DNA of 64,000 bases from Pseudomonas argentinensis (GTDB taxonomy: Bacteria > Pseudomonadota > Gammaproteobacteria > Pseudomonadales > Pseudomonadaceae), in assembly GCF_001839655.2 (NCBI RefSeq), contig NZ_CP056087.1, forward strand, positions 4,340,001 to 4,404,000. The letters are read 5' to 3'. The translations under genes were made by a program, and so were the position numbers. How positions within the stretch are numbered: position 1 is the stretch's first letter; each line of letters opens with the position of its first letter. The notes under the pieces are model-generated. The model was given only the letters and a program-made list of their open reading frames with translations. It did not search any database and had not been told where the DNA came from. Shown piece after piece: positions 26,567 to 36,281 of this stretch.

Positions 26567-26815
26567 GATCATAATCAAAAAGGACGTGAGAGAAAACATC
26601 ATGAACATAATCCTTACGGCCGATGGCGGCCCATCCCGGTATTCGCGCCATGAATGACGCAGGTATCAGCGGTGCGGCGGATCTTGCAACCTGATGGAGG
26701 TGGTGGGCATATGGCGGCGCTTCGCTGTCGATTGCGGCCGGCGCGCCGCGCCCAGTCCAGCCGTTATTTGCAAGTCGCTGATCGCAGCGGCCATTCAACC
26801 CGAGATGAGGTGCTC

Positions 26816-27919
26816 ATGCCCGATGACGTTCTGTTCAGCCCTTTCAAACTGAAAAGCCTGGATCTCGCCAACCGCATCGTCATGGCGCCGATGACCCGCA
26901 GCATGGCGCCAGAGGGTATTCCCGGCCAGGCGCATGCCGAGTACTACCGCCGCCGCGCCGAAGGCGGTGTGGGGCTGATCCTGACCGAAGGCACGGTGAT
27001 CGACCGCCCGGCCTCGCGCAACATGCCGGGCATTCCCTTCTTCCACGGCGAGGCGGCCCTGGCCGGCTGGGCCGGCGTGGCCGAGGCCGTGCACGCGGCC
27101 GGTGGGCGCATCGGCCCGCAGATCTGGCACACCGGCTCGACCCGTTCGCGCGGCGAGTGGGTGCCCGATGCACCGGTCGAGAGCCCGTCCGGGCTGGTGG
27201 CGCAGGATGATCCGCGCGGCGTGGCGATGAGCCTGGAAGACATCGCCGACACCGTGGCCGCCTTTGCCAGGGCCGCTGCCGACGCCAAGCGCCTGGGCTT
27301 CGATACGGTGGAACTGCACGGCGCCCACGGTTACCTGATCGACCAGTTCTTCTGGCCCGGTACCAACACCCGCACCGATGCCTTCGGCGGCGCCACCATT
27401 GCCGAACGCTCGCGCTTCGCCGCCGAGGCGGTGCGTGCCGTACGGGCGGCGGTGGGAGCGGACTTCCCGCTGATCCTGCGAATCAGCCAGTGGAAGCAGC
27501 AGGACTACGCCGCGCGTCTGGCCACTACCCCGGAGCAGATGGGCGAATGGCTGGCGCCCCTGGTCGAGGCCGGCGTGGACATCCTGCACTGTTCGCAGCG
27601 GCGCTTCTGGGAACCGGAGTTCCCGGAACTGGACGGTGCCGAGGGCCTGAACTTCGCCGGCTGGGCGAAGAAGCTCACCGGTGCGGCGACCATCAGCGTC
27701 GGCTCGGTCGGGCTCGACGGTGACTTCTTCGGCGCCTTCGGTGGCAGGGGCTCCGGCGCGGCGGTGCTGGATAACCTGCACCTGCGCATGGAGCGCGGGG
27801 AGTTCGACCTGATCGCCGTGGGCCGGGTGCTGATCTCCGATGCCGCATGGGCCAACAAGGCCCGCAACGGCGAGCCGCTGCCAGGCTTCGACGCCGCCGA
27901 CCTGGCAACGCTGGCCTGA
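26816..27919 (+). CDS. Old Yellow Enzyme-family NADH:flavin oxidoreductase
   Basis: 367-residue FMN-dependent ene-reductase. The FMN-binding start FSPFKLKSLDLANRIVMAPMTRS, substrate-binding QIWHTGS and ELHGAHGYLIDQFFWPGTNTR are visible. The usual two-His/His-Asn substrate motif (HxxN) is replaced by HGAHGY. ATG 26816 is preceded by GAGG; the long upstream in-frame extension is not family-like. Divergent from the TetR-type gene, so a response to alpha,beta-unsaturated carbonyl compounds is plausible. One of two Old Yellow Enzymes in the window; the other is xenB. Confidence 0.9.
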   Translation: MPDDVLFSPFKLKSLDLANRIVMAPMTRSMAPEGIPGQAHAEYYRRRAEGGVGLILTEGTVIDRPASRNMPGIPFFHGEAALAGWAGVAEAVHAAGGRIGPQIWHTGSTRSRGEWVPDAPVESPSGLVAQDDPRGVAMSLEDIADTVAAFARAAADAKRLGFDTVELHGAHGYLIDQFFWPGTNTRTDAFGGATIAERSRFAAEAVRAVRAAVGADFPLILRISQWKQQDYAARLATTPEQMGEWLAPLVEAGVDILHCSQRRFWEPEFPELDGAEGLNFAGWAKKLTGAATISVGSVGLDGDFFGAFGGRGSGAAVLDNLHLRMERGEFDLIAVGRVLISDAAWANKARNGEPLPGFDAADLATLA

Positions 27920-28005
27920 CCGCGGGCGTCCCCAGGGCCGCTCTGCCCATCGGCGCATGGCCACAATCCATGCGCCTGAGCGCCTGGCCCGATGTATCGC
28001 CTGCG

Positions 28006-28545
28006 CTACTGCTCCTCAGCCCGCAGTTGACCGCTCAGCCGGTCGCAGCTGTCGGACCAGTCGCTCAGCCAGTCCGGTAACGGCGGCGACTGCGCCGGCA
28101 GGCCGAGCTCGCCGGCAAAATCGCCGGGCGGAACATTGCCCTGCCGCCCGCGAAACAGGCCGCGCATGATCACCACCCCGGCCACCCGCCCATCCTTGAC
28201 GAAGCGGTGCTCCATAAAGCTCCACTTGTCGTCCCAGCCCAACATGCGGGTATGGATCTCGAAGGAATCGAACAGCCTCAGCTCGCGACGAAACTTGCCC
28301 CATACATCACCGACGATTGGCAGTGCACGTTGCCGCAGCGCCACCCGGAACGCGCCGCTGCGCAGCACGTAATCCATGCGCCCGATATCGGCAAGGGTGA
28401 AGTAGCGACCATTGGTGACGTGCCGGTTGAGGTCCAGATCCAGCGGCCATACCCGCATGCGCACCACGGTGGTGTCGAATGCCGAAACGGGGCGGCGCCA
28501 GGGGCGGCGCAGGAGCATCAGGAAAAGGCGAAACCAGAGATTCAT
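28006..28545 (-). CDS. Hot-dog acyl-CoA thioesterase-family protein
   Basis: 179 residues with the 4-hydroxybenzoyl-CoA-thioesterase-like signature DLDLNRHVTNGRYFTLADIGRMD; the N-R-H-V-T-N-G segment contains the catalytic-type Asp/Asn and strand. A basic amphipathic N-terminus (LWFRLFLMLLRRPWRRP) may attach it to the membrane. Single gene, convergent with the Old Yellow Enzyme gene. It probably hydrolyses a long or aromatic acyl-CoA. Confidence 0.82.
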   Translation of the reverse strand: MNLWFRLFLMLLRRPWRRPVSAFDTTVVRMRVWPLDLDLNRHVTNGRYFTLADIGRMDYVLRSGAFRVALRQRALPIVGDVWGKFRRELRLFDSFEIHTRMLGWDDKWSFMEHRFVKDGRVAGVVIMRGLFRGRQGNVPPGDFAGELGLPAQSPPLPDWLSDWSDSCDRLSGQLRAEEQ

Positions 28546-28667
28546 GGAGCGACGGCCTGTGCCAGCGAAAGGGCTCCACTCTATACAGCGTGCCTGCCAA
28601 TGCGGTAGCTGCGAAACAGCCGTTTATGAGGGGATTTTTGCAGGCCTTCGGCAGGCAGACGGCAGGC

Positions 28668-28967
28668 TCAGCGGTGACGAGCGGGGTCGGAATCTCTGGA
28701 GAAGGGATCGGTGGACATCGAAACGGTCTGGCCGTCGAGCTCAAGCAAGCGCTTGACCTGGGCGATAAAGTCCAGCATCACCGCTTGTACAAGGGCGCCG
28801 TTACCCAGTTGCGACGTACTCAGGTACCGTTGCCCTAGGCATTGCCCACTGCTGGACATCGCCTTGAAGCAGATGCCGGTGGATCCTCGTTCGAGTTCGA
28901 GCTGGCAGCCGGTTTCCGTCATGAATCTGCTGATGTATTTGTCCATACCCTTGTGAGGCGTATACAT
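28668..28967 (-). CDS. Small hypothetical protein, possibly DUF3509-like
   Basis: About 99 residues if ATG 28967 is used; a GTG at 28997 and an ATG at 28946 are alternatives, and none has a clear ribosome site. The pattern CQLELERGSTGICFKAMSSSG followed by GQRYLSTSQLGNGALVQAVMLDF recalls the short Pseudomonas DUF3509 proteins (beta strands then an amphipathic helix). Three cysteines, no TM. Gene reality is likely; family assignment is tentative. Confidence 0.5.
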   Translation of the reverse strand: MYTPHKGMDKYISRFMTETGCQLELERGSTGICFKAMSSSGQCLGQRYLSTSQLGNGALVQAVMLDFIAQVKRLLELDGQTVSMSTDPFSRDSDPARHR

Positions 28968-29057
28968 GCAGAACAGTTCGTATAGTCTTCCGACCACTCG
29001 TCAGCGTGCACCAAAAGGCACCACGACCAGCCGTGCCAGCCCCCGTCGCAATATGTT

Positions 29058-30662
29058 TCAGCCCACCCCGGTAGGCCCGTCGATCACCTGACGCACCTTG
29101 CGCGCCAGCTCGTTGGGCACGTACGGCTTGGAGATCACCTCGAACTCGCTGCCACCGGCATCGGTGCGCTCCAGCGAGTTCTCCGCATAACCGGTGGTCA
29201 ACAACACCTTGAGCTCCGGTTTGCGACGCCGCGCCTCGCGGGCCAGCATCACGCCGTTCATGCCGCCGGGCATGATCAGGTCGGTGAACAGCAGGTCGTA
29301 GTCAGCCACGTCCAGGCGCAGCAGGGCTTCCCGGGCATTGAGGGCAATGTCGGCGACATAACCGTAATCCTCGAGCACCATGCGGGCGAGGTCGGCCACG
29401 TCCGGGCGGTCCTCGACCACCAGCACGCGCTCGGTGCCGTTGCGCTCGTTGGTGCGCTCCTTCGCCGGGCTGTGGATCACCTGGCTGTCGTCGGCCGGGA
29501 AGTACAGGCGCAGCGTGGTACCGACACCCTCTTCGGAGTAGATGCGCACGGTGCCGCCGGATTGCTTGACGAAACCGTAGACCATCGACAGCCCCAGTCC
29601 GGAGCCCTTGCCTTCGTCCTTGGTGGTGAAGAACGGGTCCATGACCCGGCTGCTCACGCTGGCGGACATGCCCACGCCGTTGTCGGTAATGGCCAGGCTG
29701 ACGTAGCGTCCAGGCAGCAGCCCGTCGTAGGACATGCTGCCCAGGTCCTCGACCGTCACGTTCTTGGTCTCGATATGCACCACCGGTTGCTCGCGCCCTT
29801 CCAGCGCATCGCGGGCATTGATCAGAATATTGAGAAATGCCACCTCGGCCTGGGTCGGATCGATTCGGCAGTTCCACAGGGTCTTGTCGAGGGTCAGGCG
29901 CAGGTTCGCATGGCCCAGGGTGCGTTCGCCCAATTCCTGGAAGCCACCGATCAGCCCGTTGAGGTTGAGCACCCGGCCTTCGAGTTTCTGCTTGCGCGAG
30001 AACGCCAGCAGCTGCTGAGTGAGCGTGGCGGCGCGGTCGGCGGCATTGCGGGCATTGTTCACGCAGCGCAGGATGCGATCCTGATCGTATTCGGGCTTGC
30101 GCGCCGTGCGTTCGAGCACTTCCAGGTAACCGATCATCACCTGCAGCAGGTTGTTGAAGTCGTGGGCGATGCCACCGGTCAACTGGCCCAGCGCCTCCAT
30201 CTTCTGCGCCTGGCGCAGGCCTTCCTCGGCATCGCGACGGCGACTGATGTCCAGCTGCGAGGCGAAGAAATAGATCAGCTCGCCGGCATCGTTGTAGACC
30301 GGCGAGATGAACAGCGCATTCCAGAAGGTCGAGCCGTCCTTGCGGTAGTTGATCAGCTCGACCGAGACTTCCCGGCGCGCGGCGATCGCCTCGCGTATCT
30401 GGGCAACCACCGAGCGGTCGGTTTCCGGGCCCTGCAGGAAACGGCAGTTCTGGCCGGCTATCTCTTCCAACTCGTAGCCGGTCATTTCCAGAAAGGCATT
30501 GTTGGCGAAGATGATCGGATTGTCGGGCCGATTGGGATCGGTGACGATCATCGGCATGCGGGTGGTTTCCACCGCGGCGAAGAAGATGTTCTTGCCCAAG
30601 CCGGAAATATCGCCCGAAGAGGCGTTGTCGACCCGAAAACCCTGCTTGCCACCTGTCGGCAT
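29058..30662 (-). CDS. LOV-domain blue-light hybrid histidine kinase
   Basis: 534-residue soluble photoreceptor kinase. The LOV domain (about 25-140) has the flavin-adduct motif GQNCRFLQG with photoactive Cys73. Then come a HisKA-like dimerisation helix with phospho-acceptor His167 ([12 protein letters not shown]), a HATPase domain with ITDNGVGM and [10 protein letters not shown], and a receiver domain with phospho-acceptor Asp461 ([10 protein letters not shown]). Domain order and length match the Pseudomonas syringae LOV-HK. ATG 30662 with AGG upstream is chosen over an earlier in-frame start because it reproduces that length. Divergent from another hybrid kinase; no dedicated response regulator nearby. 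Confidence 0.92.
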   Translation of the reverse strand: MPTGGKQGFRVDNASSGDISGLGKNIFFAAVETTRMPMIVTDPNRPDNPIIFANNAFLEMTGYELEEIAGQNCRFLQGPETDRSVVAQIREAIAARREVSVELINYRKDGSTFWNALFISPVYNDAGELIYFFASQLDISRRRDAEEGLRQAQKMEALGQLTGGIAHDFNNLLQVMIGYLEVLERTARKPEYDQDRILRCVNNARNAADRAATLTQQLLAFSRKQKLEGRVLNLNGLIGGFQELGERTLGHANLRLTLDKTLWNCRIDPTQAEVAFLNILINARDALEGREQPVVHIETKNVTVEDLGSMSYDGLLPGRYVSLAITDNGVGMSASVSSRVMDPFFTTKDEGKGSGLGLSMVYGFVKQSGGTVRIYSEEGVGTTLRLYFPADDSQVIHSPAKERTNERNGTERVLVVEDRPDVADLARMVLEDYGYVADIALNAREALLRLDVADYDLLFTDLIMPGGMNGVMLAREARRRKPELKVLLTTGYAENSLERTDAGGSEFEVISKPYVPNELARKVRQVIDGPTGVG

Positions 30663-30854
30663 TGGCTTACCTATAGCGCTGCTGGCGGAACCGAATGGTG
30701 GCCCCTGTTCTGAGTTCGAGCAGCGAAGCGGCAAGAAGTTCTACAGCGAACACGCGCTGTACAACTCTGTATCAGGTGGCGATGGCTTATCGCAAGAATT
30801 ATCAATGACCGCTGACAATCGGCGCAGAAGGCACTGTGTACCCGATGCCCGCTA

Positions 30855-33662
30855 ATGGCACACTTGCAGCCTGAACCGCACTACCAGGGCAAGGTTTCTC
30901 CCGTGCCATCCATCCTCGACGATTTCGACTGGGCCACTACACCGCTGGGCGCGCAAGACCGCTGGCCTGCCGAGCTGCGCACCACCTGCGCCATCATGCG
31001 CACCAGCAGTTTCGCCATGTGTGCGGCCTGGGGGCCTGCGCGGACCCTGATCTACAACGATGCCTATATTGCCCTGCTTGGTGAGCGCCACCCGGCGGCA
31101 CTGGGGCGTCCGATCGAAGAGGTCTGGCCTGGCGTCGGCCCGCTGGTCGACCAGGTACTGACGGGCAAACCCGTGCACCAGCAGAACATGCACCTGCTGA
31201 TCACCCGCAATGGCTATCCCGAAGACAGCTACTGGACCTTCTCCTACAGCCCGCTGAGCGACGCCAGCGGAGCGATTGCCGGCTTTCTCAACGTAGCCAT
31301 CGAAACCACCCAGGTGGTGACCATCGAGCAGCCGGCCATCGCCAACGCCGAAAGGGTGCAGCTGGCGCTGGCCGCCGGCGCGATCATCGGCACCTGGTTC
31401 TGGGACCTGCCGACCAACCAGTTCACCGTCGATGAAGCCTTCGCCCGCAGCTTTGGCCTCGACCCGGCGCTGGGCCGCCGGGGCCTCAGCCTGCAACAGG
31501 TGGTGGCGACGGTGCACCCCGAGGATATCGACAGCCTGCATGCCGCCATCAACGAAGCGATTGCCCGGGGTGGCCCCTATGCCCACCAGTACCGCGTGCG
31601 CCGCGCCGACGGCCATTACTACTGGCTGGAGGCCAACGGCCGCGTGGAACTGGCCGCCGACGGCACGGGCCTGAGCTTTCCCGGCGTGCTGATCAACGTC
31701 GAAGAGCGGCGCGCCATCGAAGGCGAACGCGACCGTGCCATGGCGCGGGTCATGGCGCTCAATGCCGAACTGGAACAGAAGGTCATCGCCCAGACCTTCG
31801 AACGGGGCCGCACCTGGCAGATCACCCCCGACCTGCTCGGCGTGCTCAACCACGATGGCTACTTCGAAGCCACCAACCCAGCCTGGCAGGCCACCCTGGG
31901 CTGGAGCGAGGAAGAGCTGGCAAGCGTGCACTTTCTCGAATTCGTCCACCCCAAGGATCAGCCCGGTACGCAAAACGTATGGCTGAAATTCAAGGAGGCC
32001 GGCGAGCCGGCGCTGGGCCTGGAACATCGTTTCCGCTGCCGCAACGGCGAATGGCGCTGGCTGTCCTGGGTGGCCGTGCCCGATGGCCGCAAGACCTATT
32101 GCTCGGCGCGCGACATCACCCGCGAGAAACTCAACCGCGCCGAGCTGCGCAAGCGCACCGCCGAGCGCGACCGCCTGTGGGAGAGTACCAACGACCTGAT
32201 GGGCTCGGCAGGCCTGGACGGTTACTTCAAGACCATCAACCCGGCCTGGACCCAGTTGCTCGGCTGGGACGCGGAAAAGCTGCTGAGCATGCCGTTTCTC
32301 GAGGTGGTGGTCGAAGACGACCGGGCCGACGTGCTCGGCCTCCTGGAGCGCCTGGGCAACGGCGAGAAGGTCAGCGGTTTCACCAGCCGCCTGCGCAGCA
32401 AGAGCGGCGAGACGCGCTCGTTCATGTGGACCGCCGCGCCGGATCCGTCTGGGCGGATTTTCCATTTCGTCGGCCGCGACGTCACCGCCCAGCACATGGC
32501 CGAGGAATCCCTGCGCCAGTCCCAGAAGATGGAAGCTATCGGCCAGCTGACCGGTGGTCTGGCCCATGACTTCAATAACCTGCTGGCGGGCATTTCCGGC
32601 GCGCTGGAGTTGATGCACCTGCGTATCGAGCAGGGCCGCTTCCATGAACTCGGGCGGTACATGGGCGCGGCGGAAACCGCCACCCGCCGTGCCGCGGCGC
32701 TGACCCACCGACTACTGGCCTTCTCGCGCCGGCAGACCCTGCTACCCAAGCCCACCGATGCCAATCAGCTGATCGCCGGCATGCTGGAATTGATCCAGCG
32801 CACCGTTGGCCCCGGCATCCGCCTGGAAAGCGATCTGCAGGCCGACCTGTGGACGGCCCTGGTGGACGCCTCGCAGCTGGAAAACACCCTGCTCAACCTG
32901 TGTATCAATGCCCGTGACGCCATGCCCAAGGGCGGTGTGATCAAGACCGCCACCCGCAACCTGCACATCGATGCCACCCAGGCCGCGGCGCTCAACCTGG
33001 CCGAGGGGCCGTACCTGAGCCTGGCGGTCAGTGACGAAGGCGTGGGCATGCCGGCGCAGATCGTCGCCCGCGCGGTGGAGCCGTTCTTCACCACCAAGCC
33101 AATCGGCGAAGGCACCGGCCTTGGGCTGTCCATGGCCTACGGTTTCGCCAAGCAGTCGGGCGGGCAGATGCGCATCGTCTCGGTGGTCGGCGAAGGCACG
33201 GTGGTCACCCTGTACCTGCCCCGCCATAGCGGCAACCCGCAAAGCGAGGTCCGGCCCGACAGCACGGCCGCTCTTCAACCCGCTACAGAACGGCAAGGCA
33301 AGACCGTGCTGGTGGTCGACGACGAACCGACGATCCGCCTGCTGGTGACCGATGTGCTGGAAGAGTTGGGCCTCAGGGTGATCGAGGCCGGCGACAGCGC
33401 AGCCGGCATCGGCCTGTTGCACTCCGACGCCGCCATCGACCTGTTGATCAGTGACGTGGGCCTGCCCGGCGGCATGAACGGCCGGCAGATGGCCGACGCC
33501 GGACGCCTGGTCAGGCCGGCCATGCCGGTGCTGCTGATAACCGGCTATGCGGAGAACTCGCTGCTCACCGACGGGCAGCTGGCGCCCGGTATCACCGTGC
33601 TGACCAAACCGTTCACCCTCGATGCCCTGGCCTCGCGGGTGCGTGAACTGCTCGCCGACTGA
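30855..33662 (+). CDS. Four-PAS hybrid sensor histidine kinase/response regulator
   Basis: 935 residues, soluble. An N-terminal PAS-like domain (about 25-150, TPLGAQDRWPAELRT) is followed by three more PAS/PAC units near 165-290, 320-425 and 435-545. His571 in [13 protein letters not shown] starts the kinase core, the HATPase has VSDEGVGM and GEGTGLGLSM, and the receiver carries Asp867 (LISDVGLPGG). No TM, so it senses cytosolic signals such as redox, gas or a phytochrome partner. Head-to-head with the LOV kinase across 192 bp, so the two may share regulation. The kinase cores are similar to each other. Confidence 0.92.
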   Translation: MAHLQPEPHYQGKVSPVPSILDDFDWATTPLGAQDRWPAELRTTCAIMRTSSFAMCAAWGPARTLIYNDAYIALLGERHPAALGRPIEEVWPGVGPLVDQVLTGKPVHQQNMHLLITRNGYPEDSYWTFSYSPLSDASGAIAGFLNVAIETTQVVTIEQPAIANAERVQLALAAGAIIGTWFWDLPTNQFTVDEAFARSFGLDPALGRRGLSLQQVVATVHPEDIDSLHAAINEAIARGGPYAHQYRVRRADGHYYWLEANGRVELAADGTGLSFPGVLINVEERRAIEGERDRAMARVMALNAELEQKVIAQTFERGRTWQITPDLLGVLNHDGYFEATNPAWQATLGWSEEELASVHFLEFVHPKDQPGTQNVWLKFKEAGEPALGLEHRFRCRNGEWRWLSWVAVPDGRKTYCSARDITREKLNRAELRKRTAERDRLWESTNDLMGSAGLDGYFKTINPAWTQLLGWDAEKLLSMPFLEVVVEDDRADVLGLLERLGNGEKVSGFTSRLRSKSGETRSFMWTAAPDPSGRIFHFVGRDVTAQHMAEESLRQSQKMEAIGQLTGGLAHDFNNLLAGISGALELMHLRIEQGRFHELGRYMGAAETATRRAAALTHRLLAFSRRQTLLPKPTDANQLIAGMLELIQRTVGPGIRLESDLQADLWTALVDASQLENTLLNLCINARDAMPKGGVIKTATRNLHIDATQAAALNLAEGPYLSLAVSDEGVGMPAQIVARAVEPFFTTKPIGEGTGLGLSMAYGFAKQSGGQMRIVSVVGEGTVVTLYLPRHSGNPQSEVRPDSTAALQPATERQGKTVLVVDDEPTIRLLVTDVLEELGLRVIEAGDSAAGIGLLHSDAAIDLLISDVGLPGGMNGRQMADAGRLVRPAMPVLLITGYAENSLLTDGQLAPGITVLTKPFTLDALASRVRELLAD

Positions 33663-33681
33663 CCGCCAAGCTGGGCACCGG

Positions 33682-34119
33682 TCAGTCCAGTGCGTCCTCG
33701 TAGTCCTTCACGTACTGGGTGGCCAGCGTGGTTTTCTGCTGGTCGGTGAGCATCTTGCCGGCCTGCTGGAAGAAGGTGTGCTCTTCGTCTTCCAGATGAT
33801 GGAAGATCTTGTCCTTGAGCTTGCGCGCCGTGGCGATCCACGACGGGCTGGAAGGGTCGGTGTCTTCCAGGGTTTCCAGCAACTCGTCCATTTCATGGTG
33901 CTCGGCCACACCATGGCGGGACAGATCGACCCCGGCGTCGTGTTTCATCAGCGGTGAATAGAAGAACCGTTCCTCGGCCCGGGCATGGGCCAGCAGTTCG
34001 TCCTTCAGCTCGCTGTAATAACGGGCCCGCTCGGGGGAATCGCCGGTGGTCGCGACCAGTGCCTCGGCCATCGCCCGCTGGCGGTCATGACTCTCGCGCA
34101 ACGCTTCGAAGATCTGCAT
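33682..34119 (-). CDS. Hemerythrin HHE-domain protein
   Basis: 145-residue four-helix bundle with the di-iron ligand pattern: His11 in RESHDRQ, HARAEERFFYSPL, HHEMDELL and HHLEDEEHTFF. This is the HHE (cation-binding) family often linked to oxygen or nitric-oxide stress or iron storage. Convergent with the four-PAS kinase gene. The neighbouring oxygen/redox-type genes (PAS kinases, frameshifted di-iron metallo-hydrolase) make a gas-sensing theme plausible. Confidence 0.88.
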   Translation of the reverse strand: MQIFEALRESHDRQRAMAEALVATTGDSPERARYYSELKDELLAHARAEERFFYSPLMKHDAGVDLSRHGVAEHHEMDELLETLEDTDPSSPSWIATARKLKDKIFHHLEDEEHTFFQQAGKMLTDQQKTTLATQYVKDYEDALD

Positions 34120-34355
34120 GGAACTACCTCATCGGCTAACGGCTGTGCGCGGCCTTGCAAGGCCATCTGCAGGTTGTGACCGAAGCGGCAAAACCCTGGT
34201 TCAACACTTTCAAGCGGGCGCTCCGCACTGCCCACGCGCGCCCTGCTCGATTCGCCGGCAGCGCCGCCAAGATGCCTGCCTGGTACAGCGTACAGCGCAC
34301 ATGCCGCCACTTTCGCGCGGTACCCGCCGATCCCCATCGCCCTGCCCCGTGCCGC

Positions 34356-35020
34356 ACGACGAACGAAGAGCGCGTGCGCTCGCTCGAATACCTCGACATC
34401 CTCGAGGATGAGCGGGCCCAGGCACGTCACCGCGAGGCCGAGCAATCACTGCGTCACGTGCGCCGCCTGTCATCGCTGGGCATGCTGACCGCCAGCATCG
34501 TCCACGACCTCAACAACCTGCTCCAGGTGCTCAGCACCAGCCTGCAGATGGCCCACGGCGGACGTGGAGCGCTTCACGGGGATCGGCCTGCAGGCGGTGG
34601 AACAAGGCGGCAAGCTGATCCGCCAGCTGCTCGCCAACCTCCGCCAGGACGGATCGGAGCTGGAGCGCATCGATTTCAGCGAACGCCTTGGCGCCGCCCA
34701 CGAGCTGCTGGCCGGTACCCTGGGCGGCCTGGGTGCCTGCAATGTCGGCGTGATGTGCGACGGGGTGCAGTTGCAGGCAGTGGTGCTCAATCTGCTCAGC
34801 AATGCCCGCGACGCCATGCGGGGCCGCGGTCAGGTGCTGATCGCCACCCACCAGGAGCAGCTGGTCGGCAACGAGCAATCGAGCGACGGCAATTACCTGG
34901 TGCTGAGCGCCCGCGACGATGGCCCGGGAGTTCGCCAACACCACGGTGATGTGCGGGTGGAAACGGCGCCAGGGGTAGGCACCACCATGCGCCTTTACCA
35001 GCGGATACCGGGGGCGAATC
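34356..35020 (+). pseudogene. Histidine kinase remnant, frameshifted and missing G boxes
   Basis: An opening segment (LEYLDILEDERAQ, SLRHVRRLSSLGML) leads to the phospho-acceptor motif TASIVHDLNNLLQVLSTSLQMA in one frame. At about 34558 the reading must shift to another frame to continue with DVERFTGIGLQAVEQGGKLIRQLLANL and the N-box VLNLLSNARDAMRG. After ARDDGPGV the F and G2 boxes are missing and the text jumps to ETAPGVGTTMRLY. A frameshift plus an internal deletion therefore remove kinase function. The 3' end runs into the convergent phospholipase D-family gene. Start is approximate. Confidence 0.8.
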
Positions 35021-36176
35021 AGCGGCGTCGATCGAGCAGGTTGACGATCAGCCGATCCGCCCAGCCCCAGATGCGCTGACGCACGCGGGTCCAGAACGGC
35101 CGCGCCTGCCACATCTGCAGGTCGACCTCGCGGCTTTGCGGGAAATCGCGCTCGAAACTGCGCTGCACCGCCGCGGTGAAGGCGGCGTCCAGCGTTTCGA
35201 CGTTGGCGTCGAGGTTGAAGCGCAGGTTCCAGTGGTCGAAGTTGCAGGAACCGACGCTGGTCCAGTCGTCCACCAGCACCATTTTCAGGTGCAGGAAGCG
35301 CGGGCGGAATTCGAAAATGCGCACGCCTGCCCTGAGCAGCCGCGGGTAGTAACGCTGCCCGGCGAAGCGCACCGGCGGGTTGTCGGTATGCCGGCCGCTG
35401 AGCAGCAGGCGCACGTCGACGCCACGGCCTGCGGCCTTGCGCAGGGCCCGGCGCACCCGCCAGGTGGGCAGGAAATAAGGCGTGGCCAACCACACTCGGT
35501 GCTGGGCGCCGTTGAGCGCGCGTACCAACGACTGCAGGATGTCGCGATGCTGGCGGGCATCGGCATAGGCTACCCGGCCCCAACCAGTGCCCGCCGCGGG
35601 CAGGTGCGGCAAGGGCTGGCGATGGGGGGTGAGATAGGGGCGCCAGGCGAAGCGCGAATTGTTGGCCTGCCACTGGCGGTCGAACAGCTGCAACCAGTCG
35701 GCTACCAGCGGTCCTTCGATTTCCACCATCACTTCATGCCAGGCGCTCTCGGGCTGACCCGGCATCCAGAAATCATCGGTCGAGCCGGTGCCGCCCACGA
35801 AGGCCAGCTGGCTGTCTACCACCAGCAGCTTGCGGTGGTCGCGGTACAGGTTGCGCACGCCACGCCGCCAGCGCAGCGGGTTGTACCAGCGCAGCTGGAT
35901 GCCGGCATCGAGCATGCGTTGGCGGTCGGCGGCATTCAGCGCCTGACAGCCGAATGCGTCGAACAGACAGCGCACCGCCACCCCTCGCTCGGCCGCTTCG
36001 CACAAGGCGCGCAGCAGCGCATCGGTGCAGGCGCTGCTGCACACCAGGTACTGTTCGAGTTCGACCGTTTCACGGGCGGCGTCGATGCAGGCGATCATCC
36101 GTGGAAAGAACGCCGGGCCGTCGTCGAGCAGCGTGAACTGGTTGCCCTGGCGCCAGGGATAGACCTGACCGGGCAT
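35019..36176 (-). CDS. Cardiolipin synthase/phospholipase D-family protein (ClsB-like)
   Basis: 385 residues with two HKD motifs: HRKLLVVD followed by FVGGTG, and HLKMVLVDD followed by SVGSCNFDHWN. No N-terminal TM helices, and the overall arrangement fits ClsB rather than ClsA. It should join phosphatidyl groups to make cardiolipin, or hydrolyse phospholipids. ATG 36176; the 3' end meets the kinase remnant on the other strand. Near olsBA this makes a small membrane-lipid neighbourhood, but the genes are not in one operon. Confidence 0.88.
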   Translation of the reverse strand: MPGQVYPWRQGNQFTLLDDGPAFFPRMIACIDAARETVELEQYLVCSSACTDALLRALCEAAERGVAVRCLFDAFGCQALNAADRQRMLDAGIQLRWYNPLRWRRGVRNLYRDHRKLLVVDSQLAFVGGTGSTDDFWMPGQPESAWHEVMVEIEGPLVADWLQLFDRQWQANNSRFAWRPYLTPHRQPLPHLPAAGTGWGRVAYADARQHRDILQSLVRALNGAQHRVWLATPYFLPTWRVRRALRKAAGRGVDVRLLLSGRHTDNPPVRFAGQRYYPRLLRAGVRIFEFRPRFLHLKMVLVDDWTSVGSCNFDHWNLRFNLDANVETLDAAFTAAVQRSFERDFPQSREVDLQMWQARPFWTRVRQRIWGWADRLIVNLLDRRR

Positions 36177-36281
36177 CAGTCACTCACACAGAGAAGGTGG
36201 GAAAAGCAGCGCATGACATCTCGGCGGCAGCGGGGAAAGCGCCACGATAGCCGGGCGCGTGCACCTTGCAAAGCGTGGCGA

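Noticed and set aside
26654..26815. Upstream extension of the Old Yellow Enzyme gene
   Set aside because: Not family-like; ATG 26816 with GAGG and the FSPFKL N-terminus is better.
30852..32708. 618-codon leftward frame under the four-PAS kinase
   Set aside because: Low-complexity His/Gln/Gly-rich text with no domain; antisense shadow.
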